Origin: Syntrophomonadaceae bacterium
GTDB lineage: Bacteria; Bacillota; Dethiobacteria; SKNC01
Assembly: GCA_003555415.1 (NCBI GenBank)
Contig: PWHX01000015.1
Span: 1-24,522, forward strand
Direction of reading: 5' to 3'
DNA length: 24,522 bases
This document shows, piece after piece, positions 7,436-16,211 of this stretch (the first letter of the stretch is position 1; each line of letters opens with the position of its first letter). The translations under genes were made by a program, and so were the position numbers. The notes under the pieces were generated by a model. The model worked only from the letters and a program-made list of their open reading frames with translations, ran no database searches and was not told the origin of the DNA.

Positions 7436-8128
7436 ATGAAATTTGGTGTGGTGGTTTTCCCCGGCTCTAACTGTGACTTAGACTCCTATTATATGGTTAA
7501 AGATGTGTTGAAACAGCCGGTAGAATATTTATGGCACCGGGATAAGGATCTCAAGGGGGTTGACTGCGTTATTTTGCCGGGAGGTTTTACCTATGGTGAT
7601 TACTTGCGACCTGGAGCCATTGCCGGTTTTTCTCCCTTGGTAGAATCCGTCAAGGAGTTTGCCCATAAAGGGGGTTTAGTTCTGGGGATCTGCAACGGCT
7701 TTCAGGTGCTCACAGAGGCTGGCCTTTTGCCCGGGGCTCTATATCTTAACATAAGCCTGCAGTTCCGTTGTGTTTTTACCTACTTGAAGGTGGAAAACAA
7801 CCGGACCCCATTTACGAATCTTACCGAAGACAGAGCTTTGAAGATACCTGTAGCCCATGGTGACGGGAATTACTATGCAGATCCCGAAACACTGACAGAA
7901 CTTGAGAAAAACGGACGTATCGTATTTCGTTACTGTAATCCTGAAGGGGAGGTTACCAAAGAAGCAAATCCCAACGGTTCCCTGGACAACATTGCCGGAA
8001 TATGTAATGAAAAGGGTAATGTTTTGGGTATGATGCCCCATCCGGAAAGAGCAGGAGAAGAGCTTTTAGGATCAGATGATGGGAAAATTATATTTGACTC
8101 AATTTTAAAATTTTGGGGTGAAAATTAG
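7436..8128 (+). CDS. purQ: FGAM synthase glutaminase subunit PurQ
   Basis: Class I glutamine amidotransferase that supplies ammonia to PurL. The 230-residue protein has FPGSNCDLD at the N-terminus, PGGFTYGDYLRPGAIA (48-63), the nucleophile C86 in LGICNGFQ, and H202/E204 in MMPHPERAGE. Length and motifs match the stand-alone PurQ of Gram-positive bacteria and archaea, not the fused large PurL of proteobacteria. Its TAG stop overlaps the purL GTG start by one base, so the two subunits are translationally coupled. Confidence 0.97.
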   Translation: MKFGVVVFPGSNCDLDSYYMVKDVLKQPVEYLWHRDKDLKGVDCVILPGGFTYGDYLRPGAIAGFSPLVESVKEFAHKGGLVLGICNGFQVLTEAGLLPGALYLNISLQFRCVFTYLKVENNRTPFTNLTEDRALKIPVAHGDGNYYADPETLTELEKNGRIVFRYCNPEGEVTKEANPNGSLDNIAGICNEKGNVLGMMPHPERAGEELLGSDDGKIIFDSILKFWGEN

Positions 8129-10344
8129 TGAAGCCGGAGATATGGCATCAGTTAGGTGTAAAAGATCAGGAATTTGAGATGATAGTAAATATACTGGGTC
8201 GGGAACCAAATTATGTGGAGCTCAGTATGTACAGCGTTATGTGGTCAGAACATTGCAGCTATAAGAACTCTAAAAACACTTTAAAGTTATTTCCTACTGA
8301 AAACGAAAGAATTTTGCTGGGCCCCGGAGAGAATGCGGGGATTGTTGATATTGGGGACGGCCTGGCGGTTGTTTTTAAAGTTGAGAGCCATAATCATCCT
8401 TCCGCTATCGAGCCTTACCAGGGAGCTGCTACCGGGGTTGGTGGCATAATCAGGGACATTTTTACCATGGGAGCCCGGCCTGTAGCTCTTCTAAACTCTT
8501 TGAGGTTTGGCCCCCTGGAAGATGCCAAGATTCGCTGGCTCTTCGGGGGAGTTGTTTCCGGTATTGCCGGATACGGCAACTGTATCGGTATACCTACCGT
8601 TGGGGGAGAAGTTTATTTTGATGGCAGTTATTCAGGCAATCCCCTGGTTAATGTAATGTGTGTAGGCATAATGGATCAGGAGAAGATATCCCTGGGTCAG
8701 GCCAAAGGTACAGGAAACTCTGTAATTCTGGTTGGAGCCCGTACAGGCCGGGACGGTATTCATGGGGTAACTTTTGCTTCCGAAGAACTGGGTGAAGAGT
8801 CAGAAGAAAAAAGGCCAGCGGTTCAGGTGGGTGATCCCTTTATGGAAAAACTGCTGATTGAGGCCTGCCTGGAGCTTATTGATATGGGGGTTATAGTGGG
8901 TATCCAGGATCTGGGGGGAGCCGGCCTTACCTGTGCCACTTCAGAGATGGCCAGCCGGGCCGGAACAGGCATGGAAATAGATATATCCCTGGTACCCCGT
9001 CGGGAAGAGGGGATGCTTCCCTTTGAAGTTATGATATCTGAATCCCAGGAAAGAATGCTTTTGGTAGTAGAAAAGGAAAGTGAAGAACTTGTAAAAAAGG
9101 TTTTTGACCGTTGGGAGTTATCGGCTACTGTTATAGGAAGGGTTACAGATGATAAAATGGTTCGGGTTAAGGAAAAGGGGGAGGTAGTTGCTGAAATGCC
9201 GGCTAAAAGCCTGGCTGATGAAGCCCCTGTGTACTGTCCGGAAATGAAAACTCCTTCTTACATTGAAGAGGTATGCCGGTTGACCCACAGCAAGATTCCT
9301 GAGCCGGCAGATCCTGAGGAAGTATTTCTTAAGATTATTACCTCTCCCAATATTGCCAGTAAAGAATGGGTTTACCGGCAGTACGACCATATGGTTCGCA
9401 CATGTACCGTAGTTTTGCCCGGTTCTGATGCAGCAGTTCTCAGAATACGGGGTACTAAAAGAGGAATAGCCGTAACTATAGACGGCAACGGCCGGTACGC
9501 TTACCTGGACCCTTACCTGGGGGGGATTACCGCTGTAGCTGAGGCAGCCAGGAACTTGGTATGTACCGGAGCAGAGCCTCTGGCTGTTACTGATTGCTTA
9601 AACTTTGGTAATCCGGAAAAGCCGGAGATATTTTGGCAGTTTTATAAAGCGGTGGAAGGTATGAGCAAAGCCTGCCAGGAGTTCAATACTCCAGTAGTAG
9701 GAGGTAACGTAAGCTTTTATAATGAGACGGCCAAAGGAGCTATTTTCCCGACTCCAGTAGTAGGCATGGTAGGTCTTCTAGAAGACCTGGACCAGCGGTG
9801 TACCATAGATTATAAGGAGGAAGGGGATCATATATTACTGGCGGGGCAGGGAGAACCCACGGCAGGTGGCAGTGAATATCTCAGCATCATCCATGACCTG
9901 TTAGAAGGCTGTCCTCCTGAAATAGATCTGGAACAGGAGATAAAATTTCAGAACTTTATATTGGAGGCCATAAGAGCCGGTCTGGTTTCCTCAGCCCATG
10001 ATCTGTCCCAGGGAGGTCTGGCGGTAGCTTTGGCGGAAGGCTGCTTTAAAAACAGCCTGGGAGTGCAGGTTAAGCTTTCTGCCGAAAGAGATATTCGCTG
10101 GGATATCCTTCTTTTTGGAGAAGTACAGTCCAGGGCAGTCTTGTCTATTAAGCCGGATAAATACATTGAGATTATGGAGTTGGCTGACAAAAAAGGAGTG
10201 CCCCTTAAGCAAATAGGAGAAGTAAAGGGAAAGGACTTTAACCTGGAAGTTACGGGCCCTGAAATGAGAAAGGCTATCAATCTTCCTCTGGAAGAAATTA
10301 TTGAAAAGTGGAGAGGTGCAATTGAATGCATGATGGAACTCTAA
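8128..10344 (+). CDS. purL: FGAM synthase synthetase subunit PurL (short form)
   Basis: ATP-dependent amidation of FGAR to FGAM, using ammonia from PurQ. At 738 residues this is the small PurL, which needs PurS and PurQ, both just upstream. Visible motifs are WSEHCSYKNSK (39-49), FKVESHNHPSAIEPYQGAATGVGG (83-106, given here only as the key stretch of the ATP/metal site), and IQDLGGAGL around 264-272, a repeat-half equivalent of SSAHDLSQGGLAVALAE in the second half. The two-fold internal PurM-like repeat is evident. It starts with GTG at 8128, preceded by GGGGTGA. Its 3' end overlaps purF by 19 bases in another frame. Confidence 0.97.
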   Translation: MKPEIWHQLGVKDQEFEMIVNILGREPNYVELSMYSVMWSEHCSYKNSKNTLKLFPTENERILLGPGENAGIVDIGDGLAVVFKVESHNHPSAIEPYQGAATGVGGIIRDIFTMGARPVALLNSLRFGPLEDAKIRWLFGGVVSGIAGYGNCIGIPTVGGEVYFDGSYSGNPLVNVMCVGIMDQEKISLGQAKGTGNSVILVGARTGRDGIHGVTFASEELGEESEEKRPAVQVGDPFMEKLLIEACLELIDMGVIVGIQDLGGAGLTCATSEMASRAGTGMEIDISLVPRREEGMLPFEVMISESQERMLLVVEKESEELVKKVFDRWELSATVIGRVTDDKMVRVKEKGEVVAEMPAKSLADEAPVYCPEMKTPSYIEEVCRLTHSKIPEPADPEEVFLKIITSPNIASKEWVYRQYDHMVRTCTVVLPGSDAAVLRIRGTKRGIAVTIDGNGRYAYLDPYLGGITAVAEAARNLVCTGAEPLAVTDCLNFGNPEKPEIFWQFYKAVEGMSKACQEFNTPVVGGNVSFYNETAKGAIFPTPVVGMVGLLEDLDQRCTIDYKEEGDHILLAGQGEPTAGGSEYLSIIHDLLEGCPPEIDLEQEIKFQNFILEAIRAGLVSSAHDLSQGGLAVALAEGCFKNSLGVQVKLSAERDIRWDILLFGEVQSRAVLSIKPDKYIEIMELADKKGVPLKQIGEVKGKDFNLEVTGPEMRKAINLPLEEIIEKWRGAIECMMEL

Positions 10345-11753
10345 GGGCAGAGCCTGATAAATTAAAAGAAGAATGCGGAGTTTTTGGCATTTACGCTCCT
10401 GGGCATAAAGTTGCCCAGATAACTCACTACGCATTGTATGCTCTACAGCACCGGGGCCAGGAAAGTGCAGGTATAGCAGTTTCAAACGGCAAAAAAGTGG
10501 AGATGGAAAAAGGCATGGGCCTGGTTTCTGAAGTTTTTGATAATATTAATATAAGAAGGTTAAAAGGTCATATAGCGACCGGACATGTTCGCTATTCTAC
10601 CATGGGCTCAAGTTCTTTGTTGAACGCTCAGCCTCTTCTCATTCGATATCGTAAAGGAAACCTGGCCATAGGGCATAACGGAAATCTGGTTAATGGAAGG
10701 GATATTAGGAGTCAGCTGGAGCAGGCAGGTTCTATCTTTCAAACAACTACAGATAGTGAAATTGTCGCCCACCTCATAGCCAGACTGAAGGATACCAGTT
10801 TTGAAGACAGCGTTAAAGAGGCACTTTCTTTTCTACGGGGAGCTTTTACTTTTATAATCATGACCGAAGGCAAACTTATAGGAATCAGGGATCCTTTGGG
10901 TATAAGGCCCTTGTCCTTGGGAGAATTAGACGGAAATTACTGTCTGTCTTCCGAGACCTGTGCCTTTGATACTATTGGAGCAGATTTTGTAAGGGATATA
11001 GAACCTGGAGAAATGGTTATTATTGATGAAAATGGTCTCCGGAGCGAAAAGTATGTTTCTCCGGGCAAGCTTGCCCTTTGTATATTTGAATTTATTTACT
11101 TTGCCAGGCCGGACAGCAATCTCCACGGTATAAATGTTCACCTGGCACGAAGAGAACTGGGCAAACAGTTGGCCAAGGAATACCCTGTTGAGGCGGATTT
11201 AGTCACAGGTGTTCCCGATTCAAGTATTTCAGCAGCCTCCGGAGTTGCAGAGGGTATGGGCCTGCCTTATGAAATGGGCCTTGTAAAAAACCGTTATATC
11301 GGCAGGACTTTTATCCAGCCCAGCCAAAAAGTCAGGTCCCTGGGTGTTAAACTTAAACTAAATGCGGTTAAACAAGTGATTAAAGGGAAAAGAATAGTAT
11401 TGGTAGATGATTCTATTGTTCGGGGCACCACCTCCAAGCAAATTGTAGGGATGCTTAAAAAGGCCGGTGCCAAAGAAGTTCATGTGAGAATAAGTTCACC
11501 CCCTGTAACATTTTCTTGTTATTATGGGATAGACACTTCTTCTACCAGGGAACTTTTGGGGGCTCAAAAAAAAGTGGAAGAGATAAGAGAGTTTATTAAA
11601 GCAGATACCTTAAGTTATTTAAGTATTGAAGGAATGCTTTCCTCTATAGGCCTATCCCCTGATAGTTTTTGCAGGGCATGTTTTGACGGGAAGTATATTG
11701 TGGAGCCTGACTCAAAAATGAAGAAAAATATATTTGAAAAAATAAACAGGTGA
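10326..11753 (+). CDS. purF: Amidophosphoribosyltransferase (Bacillus-type)
   Basis: First committed step: PRPP plus glutamine gives phosphoribosylamine. The 475-residue precursor starts with a 16-residue propeptide (MHDGTLRAEPDKLKEE) before CGVFGIY; C17 becomes the N-terminal catalytic Cys after cleavage. The Ntn glutaminase domain shows HRGQESAGIA and TGHVRYSTMG. The phosphoribosyltransferase domain has the PRPP loop VLVDDSIVRGTTS. Cysteines in LALCIFEF, TFSCYYG and FCRACFDG match the four ligands of the [4Fe-4S] cluster of Bacillus-type PurF. The start lies inside the purL end, with AGAGGTG about seven bases upstream, implying coupling. In this family the enzyme is feedback-inhibited by AMP and GMP. 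Confidence 0.97.
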   Translation: MHDGTLRAEPDKLKEECGVFGIYAPGHKVAQITHYALYALQHRGQESAGIAVSNGKKVEMEKGMGLVSEVFDNINIRRLKGHIATGHVRYSTMGSSSLLNAQPLLIRYRKGNLAIGHNGNLVNGRDIRSQLEQAGSIFQTTTDSEIVAHLIARLKDTSFEDSVKEALSFLRGAFTFIIMTEGKLIGIRDPLGIRPLSLGELDGNYCLSSETCAFDTIGADFVRDIEPGEMVIIDENGLRSEKYVSPGKLALCIFEFIYFARPDSNLHGINVHLARRELGKQLAKEYPVEADLVTGVPDSSISAASGVAEGMGLPYEMGLVKNRYIGRTFIQPSQKVRSLGVKLKLNAVKQVIKGKRIVLVDDSIVRGTTSKQIVGMLKKAGAKEVHVRISSPPVTFSCYYGIDTSSTRELLGAQKKVEEIREFIKADTLSYLSIEGMLSSIGLSPDSFCRACFDGKYIVEPDSKMKKNIFEKINR

Positions 11754-11757
11754 TAAT

Positions 11758-12789
11758 ATGAATGATGAGCTTAATTATAAAAAATCTGGTGTGGATATAG
11801 ATGCGGCTAATAAAGCCGTGGATCTTATAAAAAACAAAGTTCGTAACACTTACCGAAAAGAAGTTTTAACGGATATAGGTGGTTTTGGAGGATTATTTGC
11901 CCTTAATGTGGAAAAATATAAAGAGCCGGTTTTAGTTTCCAGTACCGATGGAGTAGGAACAAAATTAAAGCTTGCTTTCCTTTCCGGAATTCACCATACG
12001 GTTGGCCAGGACCTGGTAGCCATGTGTGTTAATGATATTGCCGTCCTGGGAGCCGAGCCTTTATTCTTCCTGGATTACTTGGCAGTAGGGAAGCTGGAGC
12101 CTGAAAAGGTATCTCAGGTTGTATCCGGAATTGCAGAAGGATGTAAGGAGGCAGGGTGTGCTCTTATTGGTGGAGAAACAGCGGAGATGCCTGATTTTTA
12201 CCAGCCAGGAGAATATGATATGGCTGGCTTTGTCGTTGGAATTGTAGAAAAAGAAAAGATGATTGATGGAAAAACTATATCTCCCGGCGACAAATTAGTT
12301 GGGATTGCCTCCAGTGGCCTTCACAGTAACGGCTATTCCCTGGTAAGGAAGGTTTTCTTGGAAAGGGTCGGACTGGGAGTGGAGGATTATATTCCTGAGC
12401 TAGGCTGTAAACTGGGAGAGGAACTATTAAAACCAACCTGTATATATGCCAGGCTACTTATAACCCTGGGTAAAAAGTATAATATAAAGGGTATGGTCCA
12501 TATTACAGGGGGAGGCTTTTTCGAGAATATTCCCCGGGTACTTCCTCCCGAAACAGGTGCTGTTATAGATAAAACCTGGGAGGTGCCGCCTGTTTTTTCT
12601 CTTATCCAAAAAATGGGCAATGTAGAACTTAAAGAAATGTACAGGACTTTTAATATGGGGATAGGAATGGTTCTTATCATTTCTCCAGAGGAAGAAGCAC
12701 AGCTACTGGAGGATATTCAAAGAGAAGGTCAAAAGGGTTGGTCCCTGGGAGAAGTAACTTCAGGTGACAGAGAAGTTAAGATTGTTTAA
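11758..12789 (+). CDS. purM: Phosphoribosylformylglycinamidine cyclo-ligase (AIR synthetase)
   Basis: Closes the imidazole ring, FGAM plus ATP giving AIR. The 343-residue protein has the family landmarks VSSTDGVGTKLKLAF near 60-74, MCVNDIAVLGAEPLFFLDY, GGETAEMPDFY, the glycine-rich GIASSGLHSNGYSLVRK and ITGGGFFENIPR. ATG 11758 is four bases after the purF stop, so reinitiation or coupling is likely. In the Bacillus operon purN follows purM; here the next gene, 24 bases on, is purH, with no space for purN. Confidence 0.97.
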   Translation: MNDELNYKKSGVDIDAANKAVDLIKNKVRNTYRKEVLTDIGGFGGLFALNVEKYKEPVLVSSTDGVGTKLKLAFLSGIHHTVGQDLVAMCVNDIAVLGAEPLFFLDYLAVGKLEPEKVSQVVSGIAEGCKEAGCALIGGETAEMPDFYQPGEYDMAGFVVGIVEKEKMIDGKTISPGDKLVGIASSGLHSNGYSLVRKVFLERVGLGVEDYIPELGCKLGEELLKPTCIYARLLITLGKKYNIKGMVHITGGGFFENIPRVLPPETGAVIDKTWEVPPVFSLIQKMGNVELKEMYRTFNMGIGMVLIISPEEEAQLLEDIQREGQKGWSLGEVTSGDREVKIV

Positions 12790-12813
12790 AAAGTATAAGG
12801 AAGGTGGTAAATA

Positions 12814-14358
12814 ATGAGTGCCAAGTATGCTTTAATTAGCGTTTCTGATAAGGCAGGGGTGGTGGATTTTGCCCGGGATCTGGTTCAATCTGGTTATGAA
12901 ATTCTTTCCACAGGGGGCACAGCTCGTGCACTGCAGGAGGCGGAAGTTCCAGTTAAATCTGTTTCGGATTTAACTGGATTTCCTGAAATTCTGGAAGGAA
13001 GGCTAAAAACTCTGCATCCCAAAATTCATGGAGGAATATTAGGAAGGAGAGATGACGATACGCACCGCCAGCAAATGTCTGAGCATGATATTTCACCTAT
13101 AGATCTGGTGGTTGTTAACCTCTATCCCTTCGCCCAAACTGTAGCCAGGGAGGGAGTTACCCTGGAAGAAGCAATAGAGAACATCGATATAGGAGGCCCT
13201 ACCATGGTACGGGCTGCGGCAAAGAATTACAAGGATGTAGGAGTAATTGTTAATCCCTCCCGTTACCCCCAGGTAATAAAAGAGCTAAAGGAAAAAGGAT
13301 CTCTGGGCTTAGAAACCAAGTTTAAACTGGCGGTAGAAGCTTTCACCCATACAGCTGAGTATGATTCGGTTATTAGCGGATATCTTACAAAACAGCTGCC
13401 GGAGGAAACTAAGTTTCATGAATCTTTAATTCTACCTTATAATAAGGTTCAGGACCTCCGCTACGGAGAAAATCCTCAGCAGCAGGCAGCTTTTTACCGG
13501 GAAGCAAATCCAGCTCCTTCATCTATTGCTTTTGCCCGACAGATTCAGGGCAAGGAGCTGTCCTTTAATAATATTAATGATACTAACGCGGCCTGGGAGT
13601 TGGTCCAGGAATATAACGAGCCTACGGTTGTTGCAGTTAAACATGCCAATCCCTGTGGTGTGGGTACGGCATCGGAACTTCATGAAGCTTACCTGAAGGC
13701 TTATGATTCGGATCCTGTTTCCATATTTGGTGGTATCATAGCCATAAATAAAAAGGTTGACAAAAAAACAGCGGATGAGATATTGAAAATCTTTATTGAA
13801 GTTATTATCGCTCCAGATTATGATGATGATGCTTTAGAGGCTTTTAAAGCTAAAAAGGATATTCGTGTTTTAAAATCAAAGTTAGGTGAGGAAAATAGAG
13901 AAGCTTCCGATTTTAAAAAGGTTTCCGGGGGACTGCTGGTGCAGGAACTAGATACCCTTCTCTTAAGTACTGACGACTGGAAAGTAGTTTCAAAACGTAA
14001 ACCGACGGAAAGAGAGCAGGCCGATCTGCTTTTTGGAATGAGAGTAGTAAAGCATGTTAAATCTAATGCTATTGTTTTGGCTAAGGATCTGCAAACCATA
14101 GGTGTGGGTGCCGGTCAGATGAATAGGGTTGGGGCTGCCCGCATTGCTATTGAACAGTCCGGTGAGAAGGCTAAAGGCAGTATCCTGGCTTCAGATGCTT
14201 TCTTCCCATTTCCTGATACAGTGGTTGAGGCAGCTAAAGCTGGAGTAACGGCACTGGTTCAGCCTGGAGGTTCCTTGAAGGATAAGGAAGCCATTGAAAC
14301 AGCAGATTCTTATGATATGGCCATGCTCTTCACGGGCAGAAGGTATTTTAAACACTAA
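12814..14358 (+). CDS. purH: Bifunctional AICAR transformylase / IMP cyclohydrolase
   Basis: Last two steps to IMP: formylation of AICAR by 10-formyl-THF, then ring closure. The 514-residue protein has an N-terminal MGS-like cyclohydrolase domain with STGGTA (32-37) and GRLKTLHPKIHGG (62-74, catalytic K66), and a C-terminal transformylase domain starting around 200 with LRYGENPQQQAAFY and VKHANPCGVG, where K276/H277 form the conserved catalytic pair. Length is normal. AAGGAAGGTGG precedes ATG 12814. It is followed closely by purD. Confidence 0.97.
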   Translation: MSAKYALISVSDKAGVVDFARDLVQSGYEILSTGGTARALQEAEVPVKSVSDLTGFPEILEGRLKTLHPKIHGGILGRRDDDTHRQQMSEHDISPIDLVVVNLYPFAQTVAREGVTLEEAIENIDIGGPTMVRAAAKNYKDVGVIVNPSRYPQVIKELKEKGSLGLETKFKLAVEAFTHTAEYDSVISGYLTKQLPEETKFHESLILPYNKVQDLRYGENPQQQAAFYREANPAPSSIAFARQIQGKELSFNNINDTNAAWELVQEYNEPTVVAVKHANPCGVGTASELHEAYLKAYDSDPVSIFGGIIAINKKVDKKTADEILKIFIEVIIAPDYDDDALEAFKAKKDIRVLKSKLGEENREASDFKKVSGGLLVQELDTLLLSTDDWKVVSKRKPTEREQADLLFGMRVVKHVKSNAIVLAKDLQTIGVGAGQMNRVGAARIAIEQSGEKAKGSILASDAFFPFPDTVVEAAKAGVTALVQPGGSLKDKEAIETADSYDMAMLFTGRRYFKH

Positions 14359-14372
14359 GGAGGTGTGCCTTT

Positions 14373-15650
14373 TTGCGTATATTAATAGTCGGTGGTGGAG
14401 GTAGGGAGCATACGCTGGCATGGAAAATAAATCAAAGTCCTCTAGTGGAAAAAATATACTGTGCTCCCGGTAATGCCGGTATATCTGAGATAGCTGAATG
14501 TGTTCCTGTTTCCGCAGAGGACCTGGAAGGATTAGCTGGCTTTGCGGAGAAGGAAAAGATAGATTTGACGGTGGTAGGACCGGAGGCTCCCCTGGCAAAA
14601 GGTATAGTGGATGTTTTTAAAAATAAGGGATTAAAAATTTTCGGTCCTTCTAAAAAAGCGGCACAACTTGAAGGCAGTAAAGTTTTTGCTAAAGATTTAA
14701 TGATAAAGTATGATATTCCTACTGCAGAACATAAGACTTTTGAAAATCCTGATGAAGCTGAGCAATATATAAAAAAAGTAGGGGCACCAGTTGTGATAAA
14801 AGCAGAAGGACTGGCTGCTGGCAAGGGAGTTATCGTTTGTGAAGAGGAAGAGGAGGCCCTCCTTGCAGTTAAAAGGATTATGATTGATTGTGAGTTTGGC
14901 GATGCTGGGAGCAGGGTTATAGTGGAAGAGTGCCTGCGGGGGGAAGAGGCTTCTATACTTGCCTTTACTGACGGTGAGAGTGTATTGCCTATGGTATCCT
15001 CTCAGGACCATAAGCCCATATTTGATGGAGATAGGGGTCCTAACACCGGTGGCATGGGGGCGTATGCTCCGGCCCCAGTGATTACACCGGAAATGGCCCG
15101 TTTTGTAGAAGAAGAAGTATTAATGCCGGCGGTAAAAGGGCTAAAGGCGGAAGAATGCCCATATTCGGGGGTTATTTATGCCGGGTTAATATTAACGGAA
15201 AAAGGGCCTAAGGTATTGGAGTTCAATTGCCGGTTCGGAGATCCTGAGGCCCAGGTTGTAATTCCTCTCCTTAAGTCCGACCTGGTTCCCATACTACAGG
15301 CCGTAGTGGAAGGCAGCCTGAAAGAAATTAAAGCCCAGTGGCATAATAATTATGCTGTTTGTGTAGTCATGGCTTCCGGGGGATATCCTGGTTCTTATGA
15401 GAAGGGTAAGGTTATAACAGGGCTGGAAGAGGCAAATGAAGATAAGGATCTGTACGTATTTCATGCCGGGACTAAAGCTCTGGATGGTCAAACCATGACT
15501 AACGGCGGCAGGGTACTGGGGGTAACCGGGCGGGCAGGCACTTTAACCGAAACCCTTGACAAAACTTATGATGCGGTTAAAAAGATAAATTTTGAAGGAG
15601 TTCAATACAGGAAGGATATAGGGCAGAAGGCGTTAAAATATTTGGCGTGA
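14373..15650 (+). CDS. purD: Phosphoribosylamine-glycine ligase (GAR synthetase)
   Basis: Second step of the pathway, joining phosphoribosylamine and glycine with ATP. The 425-residue protein begins with the Rossmann-like GGGGREHTLAWK, followed by CAPGNAGI and VGPEAPLAKG. The ATP-grasp domain (about 100-290) shows VVIKAEGLAAGKGVIV and the Gly-rich GGMGAYAPAP, then EFNCRFGDPEAQ with the metal ligands. The start is TTG at 14373: AAGGAGGTG (14357-14365) lies seven bases upstream and no in-frame ATG or GTG fits. It is the last protein gene of the purine cluster; a terminator lies 135 bases after its stop. Confidence 0.97.
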   Translation: MRILIVGGGGREHTLAWKINQSPLVEKIYCAPGNAGISEIAECVPVSAEDLEGLAGFAEKEKIDLTVVGPEAPLAKGIVDVFKNKGLKIFGPSKKAAQLEGSKVFAKDLMIKYDIPTAEHKTFENPDEAEQYIKKVGAPVVIKAEGLAAGKGVIVCEEEEEALLAVKRIMIDCEFGDAGSRVIVEECLRGEEASILAFTDGESVLPMVSSQDHKPIFDGDRGPNTGGMGAYAPAPVITPEMARFVEEEVLMPAVKGLKAEECPYSGVIYAGLILTEKGPKVLEFNCRFGDPEAQVVIPLLKSDLVPILQAVVEGSLKEIKAQWHNNYAVCVVMASGGYPGSYEKGKVITGLEEANEDKDLYVFHAGTKALDGQTMTNGGRVLGVTGRAGTLTETLDKTYDAVKKINFEGVQYRKDIGQKALKYLA

Positions 15651-15652
15651 AA

Positions 15653-15661
15653 TGCTATCTT
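15653..15661 (+). promoter_or_regulatory. Possible extended -10 element for the structured RNA
   Basis: TGCTATCTT fits an extended -10 (TGn plus a hexamer matching TATAAT at four of six positions). It would place the transcription start near 15668, just before the outer stem of the structured RNA. No good -35 is seen, which extended -10 promoters can tolerate. The RNA could equally be processed from the purD transcript. Confidence 0.3.
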
Positions 15662-15670
15662 ACTTACCAG

Positions 15671-15782
15671 AGATTTGTAATAAATTAAAGTAAGGTTCTC
15701 GGCCCCTTGGTCGCGTCTGAATTCCCTTTGCTCAACAGGCGCTTTCACTTTGGGGCCTTCTAACCTGTTATTGTACAAATCT
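15671..15782 (+). ncRNA. Candidate structured small RNA downstream of purD (6S-like?)
   Basis: About 112 bases with nested complementary arms. The outer stem pairs AGATTTGT (15671-15678) with ACAAATCT (15775-15782), continued by AATAA (15679-15683) with TTATT (15768-15772) after a two-base bulge. Next AGGTT (15693-15697) pairs with AACCT (15762-15766), then GGCCCC (15701-15706) with GGGGCC (15752-15757), and the apical GCGTCTG (15713-15719) with CAGGCGC (15736-15742) including one U-G pair, closed by a 16-base loop. The result is an unbranched rod with internal loops, two bases before an intrinsic terminator. No open frame covers it. 6S RNA is rod-like and, as I recall, lies downstream of purD in epsilonproteobacteria such as Helicobacter, but this one is shorter than typical 6S RNA. 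Other readings are an unknown small RNA or a leader element of the downstream yerC gene. Structure is well supported; identity is not. Confidence 0.6.
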
Positions 15783-15784
15783 AG

Positions 15785-15810
15785 CGCGTTTGGTTAAAAC
15801 GCGTTTTTTT
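15785..15810 (+). terminator. Intrinsic terminator after purD and the structured RNA
   Basis: CGCGTTT (15785-15791) and AAACGCG (15797-15803) form a 7-bp stem with a 5-base loop, followed directly by seven Ts (15804-15810). It ends the purine cluster and/or the small RNA. The next 97 bases to yerC are AT-rich and hold no gene; weak promoter-like TATAAC/TATAAA/TATAGT hexamers occur there without a clear -35. Confidence 0.9.
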
Positions 15811-15907
15811 AATTGTTTAAAGCAAAAAAAAATTTGATGGGCAGGATTTTAATTATAACTAAAGAATATAAAGATAAGTTGTATAGTACCTCGAGGGGGT
15901 GATAACT

Positions 15908-16207
15908 ATGTTGGATTCCAGGTTAAAAGATAGATATATGGATCAACTTTTTAAAGCGGTTCTTTCCCTGGAAGGCATAGAAGAATGCTATAAATTCTTC
16001 GAAGATCTTTGCACAATAAATGAACTAAAATCCCTCGTACAGAGGCTGGAAGTGGCCAAAATGCTGCATGATGGCTATACTTATAACCAAATTGAAAAAG
16101 AGACAGGAGCCAGTACTGCTACCATTAGCAGGGTTAAGCGGCATCTTTACTATGGCACCGGAGGATATAATACCGTCCTGGAGCGTTTAAAGGAGGATAA
16201 CTCTTAA
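15908..16207 (+). CDS. yerC: YerC/YecD-family TrpR-like DNA-binding protein
   Basis: A 99-residue helix-turn-helix protein of the TrpR superfamily, YerC/YecD branch, widespread in Firmicutes and often next to pcrA. LFKAVLSLEGIEECYKFFEDL is the N-terminal helical part, and VAKMLHDGYTYNQIEKETGASTATISRVKRHL holds the helix-turn-helix, with GASTATISR as the recognition region; both are described here by key residues. It probably binds DNA as a dimer; the ligand and targets are not known to me. ATG 15908 is preferred over GTG 15899 because GAGGGGGTG (15893-15901) is the ribosome-binding site, six bases before it. It is flanked by terminators on both sides, so it looks like a single-gene unit. Confidence 0.88.
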   Translation: MLDSRLKDRYMDQLFKAVLSLEGIEECYKFFEDLCTINELKSLVQRLEVAKMLHDGYTYNQIEKETGASTATISRVKRHLYYGTGGYNTVLERLKEDNS

Positions 16208-16211
16208 CAGA

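Noticed and set aside
15671..15782. tRNA, SRP RNA or tmRNA gene in the purD-yerC gap
   Set aside because: No cloverleaf, no GGTTCGAATCC-type T-loop, no SRP GGAAG-type apical motif and no tmRNA ends; the fold is a single unbranched rod.
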